A DNA stretch of 64,000 bases from Micromonospora halophytica. Lineage in GTDB: Bacteria; Actinomycetota; Actinomycetes; Mycobacteriales; Micromonosporaceae. This document shows positions 24,205 to 32,487 of this stretch, one piece after another. The notes beneath the pieces are model-generated. The model worked only from the letters and a program-made list of their open reading frames with translations, searched no databases and was not told the origin of the DNA. Position 1 is the first letter of the stretch, and every line of letters starts with the position of its first letter. The DNA is taken from assembly GCF_900090245.1 (NCBI RefSeq), contig NZ_FMDN01000011.1, forward strand, positions 62,001 to 126,000, read 5' to 3'. The translations under genes and the position numbers were made by a program.

Positions 24205-24237
24205 TTCGCCCCCACCGGTTCGCCCGGTGGGGGCGAA
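24205..24237 (+). terminator. Terminator after leuCD
   Basis: Perfect 13-bp stem TTCGCCCCCACCG/CGGTGGGGGCGAA with a 7-nt loop, 26 nt after the leuD stop. Confidence 0.8.
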
Positions 24238-24351
24238 TCCGTTACGACACAAGGGCTTTTTTCCATCGAATGTTTGTGTCCAGGCAGCACAGGGCATACC
24301 GTGCGCGCAGAATGGCTCGCGTCGAGTCAGTTGCACAATCGGGAGGAAGTC

Positions 24352-25023
24352 GTGAACAAGGCCGAGCTCATCGAGGCGCTCGCCGCTCGCCTGGGGGACC
24401 GGAAGACGGCGACGGCCGCGCTCGACGCGGTTCTCGCTGAGGTCCAGGCAGCGGTCACCAAGGGCGAAAAGGTGGCGATCACCGGTTTCGGAGCGTTCGA
24501 AAAGCGTGTCCGAGGGGCCCGAACAGCGCGCAACCCACGTACCGGCGAGGCGGTGAAGGTCAAGAAGACGTCCGTCCCGACCTTCCGCGCCGGCGCCGGA
24601 TTCAAGGAGATGGTGGCCAGCGGCAAGGTGCCGAAGGCCGCGGCCCCGGCGAAGAAGACCGCCACGGCGGCCGCCAAGGCCACCGGGGTGAAGGCGGCGG
24701 GGGCCAAGGCGACCGGGGCGAAGGCCACCGGCGCGAAGGCCACCGCGGCCAAGAAGACCACGGCCGCCGCCAAGAAGACCACGGCCACCGCGGCCAAGAA
24801 GACCACGGCCGCCAAGGCCACCAGGACCACCGCGGCGAAGGCCGCCACCAAGAAGGCCGCCCCGGCGAAGAAGACCGCCGCGGCGACCAAGGCCACCGCC
24901 GCCAGGAAGACCGCCGCGGCCAAGAAGACCGCGGCCACGAAGAGCACCGCCGCCAAGAGCACCGCGGCGAAGAGGGCCCCGGCGAAGAAGGCGCCGGCCA
25001 AGAAGGCCGCCACCAAGCGCTGA
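24352..25023 (+). CDS. hup: HU-family nucleoid protein with long Lys/Ala tail
   Basis: A 223-residue two-part protein. Residues 1-95 are a standard HU domain (MNKAELIEALAARLGDRK, then ITGFGAFEKRVRGARTARNP and the DNA-binding beta arm). Residues 100-223 are a low-complexity tail of AKKT, KATA and AKKA repeats resembling eukaryotic histone H1, as in mycobacterial HupB and Streptomyces HupS. The tail binds DNA and is often acetylated in relatives. The GTG follows GGAGGAAG closely. The same place after leuCD is occupied by this gene in Streptomyces. A strong terminator follows. Confidence 0.95.
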   Translation: MNKAELIEALAARLGDRKTATAALDAVLAEVQAAVTKGEKVAITGFGAFEKRVRGARTARNPRTGEAVKVKKTSVPTFRAGAGFKEMVASGKVPKAAAPAKKTATAAAKATGVKAAGAKATGAKATGAKATAAKKTTAAAKKTTATAAKKTTAAKATRTTAAKAATKKAAPAKKTAAATKATAARKTAAAKKTAATKSTAAKSTAAKRAPAKKAPAKKAATKR

Positions 25024-25041
25024 TCTCCGCGTACGACGCAC

Positions 25042-25070
25042 AGGGCGCCCACCGCGACGGTGGGCGCCCT
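25042..25070. terminator. Terminator between hup and mutT1
   Basis: Perfect 13-bp stem AGGGCGCCCACCG/CGGTGGGCGCCCT with a 3-nt loop between converging genes. Confidence 0.8.
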
Positions 25071-25082
25071 TCGTGCGTGCGG

Positions 25083-25967
25083 TCAGAGGCGGTCGGCGGT
25101 GAGCAGCCGGTCGGCGGTGAAGGCGAGCAGCCAGCCGCTGCCCTTCGGGGTGGTCCAGTCGGCGGCCCGCCCGGCCAACCGTTCCAGCGCGCCCGGGATC
25201 ACCTTGCCCTGGCTGCACACCCCGACCGACGCCCCGGCGGCGGCCAGCTCCGCCAGCCGGCCGGCCGCAGCCAGCGCACACTCCTCGTTCTGCTGGCCCG
25301 GGCGCGGCTCGTCCAGGTCGCCGCAGACCTCGACCGCCAGGTCGAGCAGGGCCGCCGCCGGGGCGAGGGTCTGCACGCAGCGGCGCGCCGACGCCGACAG
25401 CAGCCGGGTCGGGCGGACGAGCGCCAGCAACGGCGCCAGCGCCTCGGCCTGGGCCTCGCCCTCGGCGTCGAGCGGGCGGCCGTCGTCCGGGCCGGACCAG
25501 GTGGCCCGCCTCCCGGCGTGCCCGTGCCGGACCAGGACGATCGTCGCGGTCACCGGGGGCAGCGCGGCGAACGCGGCCAGCACCTCCGCGTCGTGCGGGT
25601 AGCTGACCAGCCGGACCGCGTCGTCGACGCCGAGCCAGCGCACGTCGTCGACCTCGGTGTCCGGTTGGAACCCGCCCTCGCCCACCGCCCGCATGGACCA
25701 GTAGTCGACCTCCTTGGGCCGGCCCTCGCTGCGGTAGCGCACGGTGGGCAGGCGGACCTGCGGGACGGCCCGTACGTCGCTCTCCTCGGCCATCTCGCGG
25801 ACGGCGGCCAGCAGCGGATGCTCGCCGGACTCCAGCTTCCCCTTGGGCAGCGACCAGTCGCCGTAGCGGGGGCGGTGCACCAGGCAGACCTCGACGCCGC
25901 CGGCGGCGTCCGGCCGCCAGGCCACCCCGCCGGCCGCCCGGATCCCGACCGGTTCCTCGTCCACCAT
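25083..25967 (-). CDS. mutT1: Nudix hydrolase fused to histidine phosphatase (MutT1-like)
   Basis: A 294-residue two-domain enzyme. The N-terminal Nudix domain (about 1-135) has the box GKLESGEHPLLAAVREMAEE; the Gly expected two residues after this segment is Asp (EESDV). The C-terminal domain (about 140-294) is a phosphoglycerate-mutase-like histidine phosphatase with IVLVRHGHAGRR. In mycobacteria MutT1 hydrolyses 8-oxo-(d)GTP and diadenosine polyphosphates, with the second domain removing further phosphate. It precedes ppk in no shared operon order: ppk lies upstream on the same strand, 64 nt away. The ATG is 7 nt from TAGGGT, so it has its own leaderless promoter. Confidence 0.92.
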   Translation of the reverse strand: MVDEEPVGIRAAGGVAWRPDAAGGVEVCLVHRPRYGDWSLPKGKLESGEHPLLAAVREMAEESDVRAVPQVRLPTVRYRSEGRPKEVDYWSMRAVGEGGFQPDTEVDDVRWLGVDDAVRLVSYPHDAEVLAAFAALPPVTATIVLVRHGHAGRRATWSGPDDGRPLDAEGEAQAEALAPLLALVRPTRLLSASARRCVQTLAPAAALLDLAVEVCGDLDEPRPGQQNEECALAAAGRLAELAAAGASVGVCSQGKVIPGALERLAGRAADWTTPKGSGWLLAFTADRLLTADRL

Positions 25968-25973
25968 CCCGTC

Positions 25974-25979
25974 ACCCTA
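25974..25979 (-). promoter_or_regulatory. Leaderless -10 box for mutT1
   Basis: TAGGGT on the minus strand ends 7 nt before the ATG at 25967. Confidence 0.55.
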
Positions 25980-26031
25980 CGTCCGGGGCGGTCCCCGTAC
26001 GGGCCGCTCAGTTTCCTGCGCCTGCGCCTGG

Positions 26032-28329
26032 TCAGCCCGCCGTGCCGCCGACCCGGCGCAGCAGCAGCTCCTGCAGGTCCACCAGCGGCTCCTCCGGGCT
26101 GCCGGTACGCCGGGCCCAGGCGCCGTCGGCGGCCAGCTCGAAGGCGTCCACGTCAGGGCTGAACGCGGCGGTCAGCACGTGGTCCAGCTCGGCCCGGGCC
26201 ACCGGGTCGCTGACCTGCACCAGCGCCTCCACCCGGCGGTCCAGGTTGCGGTGCATCAGGTCGGCCGAACCCATCCAGAACTCGGCGTCGCCGTTGTTGC
26301 CGAACCGGAAGATCCGCGAGTGCTCCAGGAACCGGCCGAGGATCGAGCGGACCCGGATGTTCTCCGACAGTCCCGGCACCCCCGGTCGCAGCGTGCACAT
26401 GCCCCGGATCAGCAGGTCGACGTGCACGCCGGCCCGGGAGGCCCGGTAGAGCGCGTCGGTCACCTCCTCGTCGACCAGGGCGTTCACCTTGAACTGCACC
26501 AGCCCCGGCATGCCGAGCCGGACGTGCGCGATCTCCCGCTCGATCCGCTCGACCAGGCCGCGACGGATGCCCTGCGGCGCCACCAGCAGTCGCCGGTACG
26601 CGGTCTGCCGGCTGTACCCGGTGAGGACGTTGAACAGGTCGGTCAGGTCGGCGCCGATCTCCGGGTCGGCGGTGAGCACCCCGAAGTCCTCGTAGAGCCG
26701 GGCGGTCTTCGGGTGGTAGTTGCCGGTGCCGATGTGGCAGTAGCGGCGGATCTGGTTGCCCTCCTGGCGTACCACCAGCGCGGTCTTGCAGTGCGTCTTG
26801 AGGCCGACCAGGCCGTAGACGACGTGGCAGCCGGCCCGCTCCAGGGTGCGTGCCCAGCCGATGTTGGCCACCTCGTCGAAGCGCGCCTTCAGCTCCACCA
26901 GCACGACCACCTGCTTGCCGGCGGCGGCCGCGTCGACCAGGGCGTCGACGATCGGGGAGTCGCCGCTGGTGCGGTAGAGGGTCTGCTTGATGGCGAGCAC
27001 GTCCGGGTCGGCGGCGGCCTGCTCGATGAAGCGCTGCACGCTGGTGGCGAACGAGTGGTACGGGTGGTGCACCAGCACGTCGCCGTCGCGCAGCGTGGCG
27101 AAGACGCTGCGCGGCACCTCGCCCTCGGCGAGCCGGGGGTGGGTGGCCGGCACGAACGGCGGGTCCTTCAGGTCCGGACGGTCGGCCTCGCCGTAGAGCT
27201 GCCAGAGCGCCGACAGGTCGAGCAGCCCCGGGACCCGGAGCACGTCGTGCCCGTCCATGTCCAGCTCGCGTACGAGCAGCTCCAGCATGTGGTCGGAGAT
27301 CGAGGCGGCGACCTCCAGCCGTACCGGGGGCCCGAAGCGGCGCCGGGCCAGCTCCCGTTCCAGCGCCTGGAGCAGGTCCTCGTCCCGGTCCTCGTCGACC
27401 TCCACCTCGGCGTTGCGGGTCACCCGGAACAGGTGGCACTCCACCACCTGCATGCCGGAGAAGAGCTGCCCCAGGTGCACCGAGATCAGCTCCTCGACCG
27501 GCAGCATGTGCACCCCGGGCCGGTCCTTGGCGACCCGGACGAAACGCGGCACGTTGTTCGGCACCTTGACCCGGGCGAAGAGTTCCGAGCCGCCGTCCGG
27601 GTCGCGTACCGCCACCGCCAGGTTCAGCGACCGCCCGGAGATGTACGGGAACGGGTGCGCCGGGTCCACCGCGAGCGGCGTCAGCACCGGGAAGATGTGC
27701 TCGCGGAAGTAGGTGCGCAGCCGCTCCCGCTCCGGGTCGTCCAGCTCGGCCCAGCGCAGGATCCGGACGTCCTGCTCGGCGAGCCTCGGCAGCACGTCGT
27801 CGACGAAACAGGCCGCGTGCCGGGCGACCAGGTCGGTGGTCTTCTCGGTGATCCGTTCCAGCTGGGTACGCAGCGGCAGCCGGTCCCCGCCGCGTACCGG
27901 CAGGCCGGCGGAGAGGCGGCGCTTCAGGCCGGCCACCCGCACCATGTAGAACTCGTCGAGGTTGCTGGCGAAGATGGCCAGGAACTTCGCCCGCTCCAGC
28001 AGCGGGGTGCCCGGGTCCTCGGCCAGCGCCAGCACCCGGGCGTTGAAGTCGAGCCAGGAGACCTCGCGGTTGAGGAAGCGGTCCTCCGGCAGCGGCTCGT
28101 GGGCCGCCGGGGCGTCCGGGCCCGGGGTGGGCCGCTGCCCGGAGTCCAGCACCTCGTCGAGTCCCGCCGAGGCGCCGGCGGCGCCGACCCCGGAGGAGCC
28201 GGGCGTCGTGGTGACGACGTCCTCGGGGCTGCGCGGGGCACGGCCGCCGCGACGGCGGGCGCCGTTGCGGGGGACCGTGGGGTCGGTGGCCTGCGGTGGG
28301 CTGGTGGGGTGCTCCCGAGGGGTGCTCAC
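26032..28329 (-). CDS. ppk: Polyphosphate kinase 1
   Basis: PPK1 makes inorganic polyphosphate from ATP. The 765-residue protein begins with a disordered, basic 95-residue extension before the conserved [22 protein letters not shown]. It then shows [20 protein letters not shown], the ATP-binding [50 protein letters not shown] and the phospho-histidine region [39 protein letters not shown] and [20 protein letters not shown] follow. The GTG at 28329 has GATTAT 7 nt away as a weak leaderless -10. Linkage to mutT1 is common in actinobacteria. Confidence 0.96.
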   Translation of the reverse strand: MSTPREHPTSPPQATDPTVPRNGARRRGGRAPRSPEDVVTTTPGSSGVGAAGASAGLDEVLDSGQRPTPGPDAPAAHEPLPEDRFLNREVSWLDFNARVLALAEDPGTPLLERAKFLAIFASNLDEFYMVRVAGLKRRLSAGLPVRGGDRLPLRTQLERITEKTTDLVARHAACFVDDVLPRLAEQDVRILRWAELDDPERERLRTYFREHIFPVLTPLAVDPAHPFPYISGRSLNLAVAVRDPDGGSELFARVKVPNNVPRFVRVAKDRPGVHMLPVEELISVHLGQLFSGMQVVECHLFRVTRNAEVEVDEDRDEDLLQALERELARRRFGPPVRLEVAASISDHMLELLVRELDMDGHDVLRVPGLLDLSALWQLYGEADRPDLKDPPFVPATHPRLAEGEVPRSVFATLRDGDVLVHHPYHSFATSVQRFIEQAAADPDVLAIKQTLYRTSGDSPIVDALVDAAAAGKQVVVLVELKARFDEVANIGWARTLERAGCHVVYGLVGLKTHCKTALVVRQEGNQIRRYCHIGTGNYHPKTARLYEDFGVLTADPEIGADLTDLFNVLTGYSRQTAYRRLLVAPQGIRRGLVERIEREIAHVRLGMPGLVQFKVNALVDEEVTDALYRASRAGVHVDLLIRGMCTLRPGVPGLSENIRVRSILGRFLEHSRIFRFGNNGDAEFWMGSADLMHRNLDRRVEALVQVSDPVARAELDHVLTAAFSPDVDAFELAADGAWARRTGSPEEPLVDLQELLLRRVGGTAG

Positions 28330-28383
28330 CCGCTCATAATCACCCGATTTTGGTTAACTGAAAATGAACTCCGGCCGGGTCGG

Positions 28384-28581
28384 TCAGGCCATCGTCGGGA
28401 ACGTCACCCGGACGACCGTTCCGTCCGGGTCCCGCTGCACCCCTAACCGCTGCCCGAGGCGGAGCAGCCGCAGCCCGGAGGCGTCGAAGGCGTGCGCCGG
28501 GAAGGCCAGCTCGGTGCCGTCGTCCAGCAGCAGCACCCCGGTGCGGGTCTGCGCGTCGAAGCTCGCCACGGTGCCCTGCAT
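28384..28581 (-). CDS. Cold-shock-like small protein, 65 aa
   Basis: A 65-residue protein, MQGTVASFDAQTRTGVLLLDDG..., with the beta-barrel rhythm of cold-shock domains but without the aromatic RNP1 (KGFGFI) motif, so nucleic-acid binding is uncertain. Such degenerate CSD proteins next to cofC occur in other actinobacteria. The ATG at 28581 lies 7 nt after a TACGGT box; GTG at 28596 is a less likely alternative because it would fall within the promoter. Confidence 0.75.
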   Translation of the reverse strand: MQGTVASFDAQTRTGVLLLDDGTELAFPAHAFDASGLRLLRLGQRLGVQRDPDGTVVRVTFPTMA

Positions 28582-28587
28582 GCCAGC

Positions 28588-28593
28588 ACCGTA
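28588..28593 (-). promoter_or_regulatory. Leaderless -10 box for the cold-shock-like gene
   Basis: TACGGT on the minus strand ends 7 nt before the ATG at 28581 and lies in the short gap after the cofC stop. Confidence 0.45.
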
Positions 28594-28603
28594 CACGGTG
28601 TGG

Positions 28604-29230
28604 TCAGGGGCAGGGCGCCAGCAGCGCGGCGCTGTGCGGGCCGAGCCCGAGCCGGGCGGCGGTGGTCAGGTCGGCGGCGGTGTCCACGTCCCGGCGCAGG
28701 GTGGGCCAGTCGCCGTGCAGCGGGAGCGCCCCGCCGGCGGCGTGCGCCGCCGCCGAGCCGATCCCGAACCGGGGCTCCAGCGCGACGCCCGGCGGTGCGG
28801 CCAGCAGCACGGTGCCGCTGCCCGGCGCGTCGGCGACGAACCGACGTACCCCCGGGGTGTCGGTGGCGGCGGCGAGCAGCGCGGCGGCCAGCTCGGCCGG
28901 GCGCAACGCGGGCAGGTCCGCGGTGAGGCCGGCGACCCAGCCACGGCCGGCGACCTCGGCGCCGTGCCGGAAGGCGGCGTTGAGCCCGGCGTCCGGCCGG
29001 TCGGGCACGGCCCGCGCGCCCGCCGCCCCGGCGGTGGCCGCCACCGCCGGGTCGTCGGTGACCACCAGGACCTCGGCCACCGCCGGGCAGGCCACCGCCG
29101 CGCGGACCGTGTCGGCCGCCAACGCCAGCGCCAGCTCCTCGTGGGGTACGGCCGGCAGCGCGCCCCGCAGCCGGCTCTTCGCCGCGTCGAGGCGCTTCAC
29201 CGGCACCACCACGGTCCAGGTCGGCTGCAC
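28604..29230 (-). CDS. cofC: Phosphoenolpyruvate/2-phospholactate guanylyltransferase (F420 synthesis)
   Basis: CofC/FbiD activates phospholactate or, in actinobacteria, phosphoenolpyruvate with GTP to begin coenzyme F420 synthesis. The 208-residue protein shows the nucleotidyltransferase start VVVPVKRLDAAKSRLRG, EVLVVTDDPAVAA, the acidic GLTADLPALRP and the end segment FGIGSAAAHAAGGA with LRRDVDTAADL. The GTG at 29230 follows AGGA by 7 nt. Other F420 genes (fbiA, fbiB, fbiC) are not in the window. Confidence 0.92.
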   Translation of the reverse strand: MQPTWTVVVPVKRLDAAKSRLRGALPAVPHEELALALAADTVRAAVACPAVAEVLVVTDDPAVAATAGAAGARAVPDRPDAGLNAAFRHGAEVAGRGWVAGLTADLPALRPAELAAALLAAATDTPGVRRFVADAPGSGTVLLAAPPGVALEPRFGIGSAAAHAAGGALPLHGDWPTLRRDVDTAADLTTAARLGLGPHSAALLAPCP

Positions 29231-29345
29231 GCGACAATCCTGCCAGCGTCGCCGGCCGGTACCCTCACTGGCCGTACCCCGGGCGAGCAGGCATGATTTC
29301 CGCTGCGGGGCCACACCGCGGGGGTCGGGGCGACGAGGAGGCAGA

Positions 29346-30071
29346 GTGACACGGCGCAGGCTGGGCTTCTGGCAACGATTCGCCGTGGTGCTGGTCAAGC
29401 CGGTGATGCTGCTCTGGACCCGGCGCACCTGGCGCGGCGCCGAGCAGTTGCGCCGCGAGGGCGGGATCATCATCGTGCCCAACCACCTCTCGCACGCCGA
29501 TCCGCTGGTCTCCGCGCACTTCATCTACGAGGCCGGGCGCTGGCCGCAGTACCTCGGCAAGGCCAGCGTCTTCCGGGTGCCGGTCATCGGGTGGATCCTG
29601 CACCGCTGCAAGCAGATCCCGGTGGAGCGGGAGACCGTCCACGCGGTGAAGTCGCTGGACAAGCTGGTCGCCGCGCTGGACGCCGGTGGCGCGGTGGTGA
29701 TCTACCCGGAGGGGACGATCACCCGCGAACCGCAGTTGTGGCCGATGAAGGGCAAGACCGGGGCGGCCCGGCTGGCGCTGGCCACCGGCGCGCCGGTGAT
29801 CCCGGTGGCGATGTGGGGTCCGGAGAAGCTCTTCGACCCGCGCACGACCCGCTTCGGGCTGCGACCCCGAACGCCGGTGACCGTGGTCGCCGGCCCGCCG
29901 GTGGACCTGGGCCGCTGGGCGGGCGCGACGCCGACCCGGGCGGTGCTCGAAGAGATGACCGACGAGATCATGCTGAGCCTGCGCGACCTGCTCGCCGAGA
30001 TCCGGGGCGGCACGCCGCCACCGCTGTGGGAACGTCCCGCCCGTCCGCGTACTTCCGAGGTGACCGAATGA
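29346..30071 (+). CDS. plsC: 1-acyl-sn-glycerol-3-phosphate acyltransferase
   Basis: A 241-residue membrane-associated acyltransferase of phospholipid synthesis. The catalytic NHLSHAD (NHX4D) follows GGIIIVP, and the acceptor-binding segment is [35 protein letters not shown] is also typical. The GTG follows AGGAGG by 4-5 nt. Its stop is inside the ATGA of a MIRU-like mini-frame that in turn overlaps gpsA, so plsC and gpsA, two glycerolipid genes, are expressed together. Confidence 0.92.
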   Translation: MTRRRLGFWQRFAVVLVKPVMLLWTRRTWRGAEQLRREGGIIIVPNHLSHADPLVSAHFIYEAGRWPQYLGKASVFRVPVIGWILHRCKQIPVERETVHAVKSLDKLVAALDAGGAVVIYPEGTITREPQLWPMKGKTGAARLALATGAPVIPVAMWGPEKLFDPRTTRFGLRPRTPVTVVAGPPVDLGRWAGATPTRAVLEEMTDEIMLSLRDLLAEIRGGTPPPLWERPARPRTSEVTE

Positions 30072-30097
30072 GCGAGCGCAGCGAGGTGACGGCATGA
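30068..30097 (+). repeat. MIRU-like coupling micro-ORF between plsC and gpsA
   Basis: A nine-codon frame MSERSEVTA starts in the ATGA that ends plsC and ends in the ATGA that starts gpsA. It contains GAGCGCAGCGAGGTGA, which also supplies the gpsA ribosome site. The same opening (ATGAGCGAGCGC) recurs before thiL, and this design matches mycobacterial interspersed repetitive units. Confidence 0.6.
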
Positions 30098-31098
30098 GCC
30101 ATGTGGCGGTGCTGGGGGCGGGTTCCTGGGGGACCGCCTTCGCGAAGATCCTCGCCGACGCCGGTCGGGACGTGACGATCTGGGCGCGTCGGGAGTCGGT
30201 CGCCGAGGCGATCCGCACCCACCGGCACAACCCGGACTACCTGACCGGCACGCGGCTGCCCGAGCGGGTCACCGCGACCGGCGACGCCGCCAAGGCGATC
30301 GCCGGCGCCGAGGTGGTGGTGCTGTCGGTGCCGTCGCAGACGCTGCGCGGCAACCTCGCCGACTGGGCCCCGCACCTCGCCCCCGACTCGACCCTGGTCT
30401 CCCTGATGAAGGGGATCGAGCTGGGCACCACCAAGCGGATGAGCGAGGTGATCGTCGAGACCGCCCGGGTCACCCCGGACCGGGTGGTGGTGGTCTCCGG
30501 CCCCAACCTGGCCCCCGAGATCGCCGCCGAGCAGCCGGCCGCGACCGTGGTCGCCGGCACCGACGCCCGCCGGGCCGAGCTGGTGCAACGCTCGATCCGC
30601 ACCCCGTACTTCCGGCCGTACACCAACGACGACGTGATCGGCTGCGAGCTGGGCGGCGCGGTCAAGAACGTGATCGCCCTGGCGTACGGGATCGCGACCG
30701 CGATGGGCTTCGGCGACAACACCCGGGCGATGCTGATGACCCGTGGGCTCGCCGAGACCGCCCGGTTGGGCGTGGCGCTCGGCGCCGACCCGATCACCTT
30801 CGCCGGCCTGGCCGGCATGGGCGACCTGGTCGCCTCCTGCTCGTCGCCGCTGGCCCGCAACCGCACCTTCGGTGAGCACCTGGGCCGGGGGGAGACCCTG
30901 GAGCAGGCGCAGGCGGCCACCCGGCAGACCGCCGAGGGCGTGAAGAGCTGCCTCGCCATCCGGGACCTGGCCCGGGCGCACGGGGTGGAGATGCCGATCA
31001 CCGAGCAGATCGAACGGATCTGCCACGAGGGAATGGACCCGAGACTCGCCGTGGACGCCCTGATGAGCCGTACCGCCAAGCCGGAGTCGTACGAGTGA
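30094..31098 (+). CDS. gpsA: NAD(P)-dependent glycerol-3-phosphate dehydrogenase
   Basis: GpsA reduces dihydroxyacetone phosphate to sn-glycerol-3-phosphate, the backbone for plsC and plsX/Y. The 334-residue protein has the Rossmann start [51 protein letters not shown], and the catalytic Lys region [16 protein letters not shown]. It also shows [16 protein letters not shown] and [12 protein letters not shown]. The ATG overlaps the stop of the upstream mini-frame; the gene's stop overlaps the start of the next mini-frame (GTGA). Confidence 0.96.
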   Translation: MSHVAVLGAGSWGTAFAKILADAGRDVTIWARRESVAEAIRTHRHNPDYLTGTRLPERVTATGDAAKAIAGAEVVVLSVPSQTLRGNLADWAPHLAPDSTLVSLMKGIELGTTKRMSEVIVETARVTPDRVVVVSGPNLAPEIAAEQPAATVVAGTDARRAELVQRSIRTPYFRPYTNDDVIGCELGGAVKNVIALAYGIATAMGFGDNTRAMLMTRGLAETARLGVALGADPITFAGLAGMGDLVASCSSPLARNRTFGEHLGRGETLEQAQAATRQTAEGVKSCLAIRDLARAHGVEMPITEQIERICHEGMDPRLAVDALMSRTAKPESYE

Positions 31099-31217
31099 GC
31101 GCGAGGAGTGAGCCGGGTCTGCGAGCCCCGCAGTCGCGAACTGAGGTGACAGCGGTGAGCGCGAGGAGTGAGCCGGTGTTGCGAGCCCCGCAGTCGCGAA
31201 CTGAGGTGGCACCGTGA
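31095..31217 (+). repeat. Tandem MIRU-like element encoding a 40-residue micro-ORF
   Basis: Two head-to-tail 60-bp units (31095-31154 and 31155-31214) keep one frame. Each encodes MSARSEP-x-LRAPQSRTEV, with the unit ends VTA and VAP. The frame starts in the GTGA that ends gpsA and stops in the GTGA that starts the PLP enzyme gene. The units differ at six positions. GAGGTG near each unit end is the ribosome site for what follows. A third partial copy appears as the first codons of the PLP gene (GTGAGCGCGAG). Confidence 0.75.
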
Positions 31218-32350
31218 GCGCGAGAGATTGGCACGACGGCACCCGGTGCGTGCACGCCGGCCTGCCCGAGCCGGCCCCGGGCGATGCGTTCCTGCCCGGG
31301 CCGGTCTTCGCCGCGCCGTACCACCTCGACCCGTGGCAGGGGCCGGCGGCGAGCCCGAACGGCTACGGCCGGCCGGACAACCCCACCCGCCGGCTGCTGG
31401 AGGCGGCCATCGGCGAGCTGGAGGGGGGCGAGTGCCGGGTCTTCGCCAGTGGGCAGGCGGCCATCACCGGGCTGCTGCTGGCCCTGCTGCGCCCCGGGGA
31501 CCGGGTGCTGCTCCCCGCCGACGGGTACTTCCCGGTCCGTGCCTTCGCCACCGCCACGCTGGAGGGCATCGGGGTCTCCGTCGGGTTCGTGCCGACCGCC
31601 GGGCCGTACCCGTCGTTCGACGGCGTCCGGCTGCTGATGCTGGAGACCCCGGCCAACCCGGGGCTGGACGTGGCCGATGTCGCCGCGCTCACCGCCGAGG
31701 CGCACGCCGCCGGCACGCTGGTCGTGGTCGACAACACCACCGCCACCCCGCTCGGGCAGCGTCCGCTGGACCTCGGCGCCGACCTGGTCGTCGCCTCCGG
31801 CACCAAGGCCCTGACCGGGCACTCCGACCTGCTGCTGGGCTACGTCGCGGCCCGCTCGGCGGAGCTGCTGGAGACGCTGACCGGTTGGCGTACCACCACC
31901 GGTGCGGTGCCCGGGGCGTTCGACGCCTGGCTCGCCCACCGGTCGCTGGCCACGCTGGACCTGCGGCTGGCCCGGCAGTCGGCCAACGCGGCGGCCGTCG
32001 TCGAGCTGCTCGCCGGGCGCGCCGACGTGACCGGGCTGCGCTGGCCCGGGCGGCCGGAGGACCCGGCGTACCCGGTGGCGTCGGCGCAGATGCGGCGGAT
32101 GCCCGGGGTGCTCTGCTTCGACCTCGGTGACGCCGCGCGGGTCGCCCGGTTCGTCGAGGCGTCCCGGCTGGTCGCCGCCGCCACCTCGTTCGGTGGCCTG
32201 CACACCACCGCCGACCGGCGGGCGCAGTGGGGCGACGACACCGCCCCGGGTTTCGTCCGGCTCTCCTGCGGGGTGGAGGACACCGCCGACCTGGTGGCCG
32301 ACATCGGCGCCGCGTTGGACGCCGCGGGGCCGGCCGGTCCGCTATCGTGA
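31214..32350 (+). CDS. Cys/Met metabolism PLP-dependent enzyme (cystathionine gamma-lyase type)
   Basis: A 378-residue fold-type I enzyme of trans-sulfuration. YGRPDNPTRRLLEAAIGELEGGE, VFASGQAAITGLLLAL, LMLETPANPGLDVADV and LVVVDNTTATPLGQRPL are family segments. The PLP lysine is in VVASGTKALTGHSDLLLGYV, and SFGGLHTTADRRAQWGDD and FVRLSCGVEDTADLVADI close it. It may be a cystathionine gamma-lyase, gamma-synthase or related lyase; sequence alone does not decide. The N-terminus MSARDW continues the MIRU-like repeat, so the native start may have been overwritten by the insertion. Confidence 0.88.
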   Translation: MSARDWHDGTRCVHAGLPEPAPGDAFLPGPVFAAPYHLDPWQGPAASPNGYGRPDNPTRRLLEAAIGELEGGECRVFASGQAAITGLLLALLRPGDRVLLPADGYFPVRAFATATLEGIGVSVGFVPTAGPYPSFDGVRLLMLETPANPGLDVADVAALTAEAHAAGTLVVVDNTTATPLGQRPLDLGADLVVASGTKALTGHSDLLLGYVAARSAELLETLTGWRTTTGAVPGAFDAWLAHRSLATLDLRLARQSANAAAVVELLAGRADVTGLRWPGRPEDPAYPVASAQMRRMPGVLCFDLGDAARVARFVEASRLVAAATSFGGLHTTADRRAQWGDDTAPGFVRLSCGVEDTADLVADIGAALDAAGPAGPLS

Positions 32351-32445
32351 TCGGCGACCCGCAGGGGTCCCGACCGGAGGAGGTGAGTCCGATCCACCAG
32401 TACCGAGGACCGGCGCTCTCCTCCGAGTCCCCGTCGCCGGAGTAG
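32347..32445 (+). CDS. Possible small ORF coupled to the PLP enzyme gene, 32 aa
   Basis: A 32-codon frame begins with GTG in the GTGA that ends the PLP enzyme gene and reads MIGDPQGSRPEEVSPIHQY and onward to SSESPSPE. Third positions are mostly G/C. GGAGG lies inside it, just upstream of a second GTG. It is not MIRU-like in sequence. It could be a real small protein, or a chance frame in the leader of the methyltransferase gene that follows 42 nt later. Confidence 0.35.
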   Translation: MIGDPQGSRPEEVSPIHQYRGPALSSESPSPE

Positions 32446-32487
32446 GCGACGGCGGGAGCGCCGACGAGCGTTCCCGAGAGGCATCCC

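Noticed and set aside
24640-25020. Repeat or frameshift artefact in the HU tail
   Set aside because: Lys/Ala repeat tails are a known feature of actinobacterial HupB/HupS proteins; the frame is intact to a proper stop and terminator.
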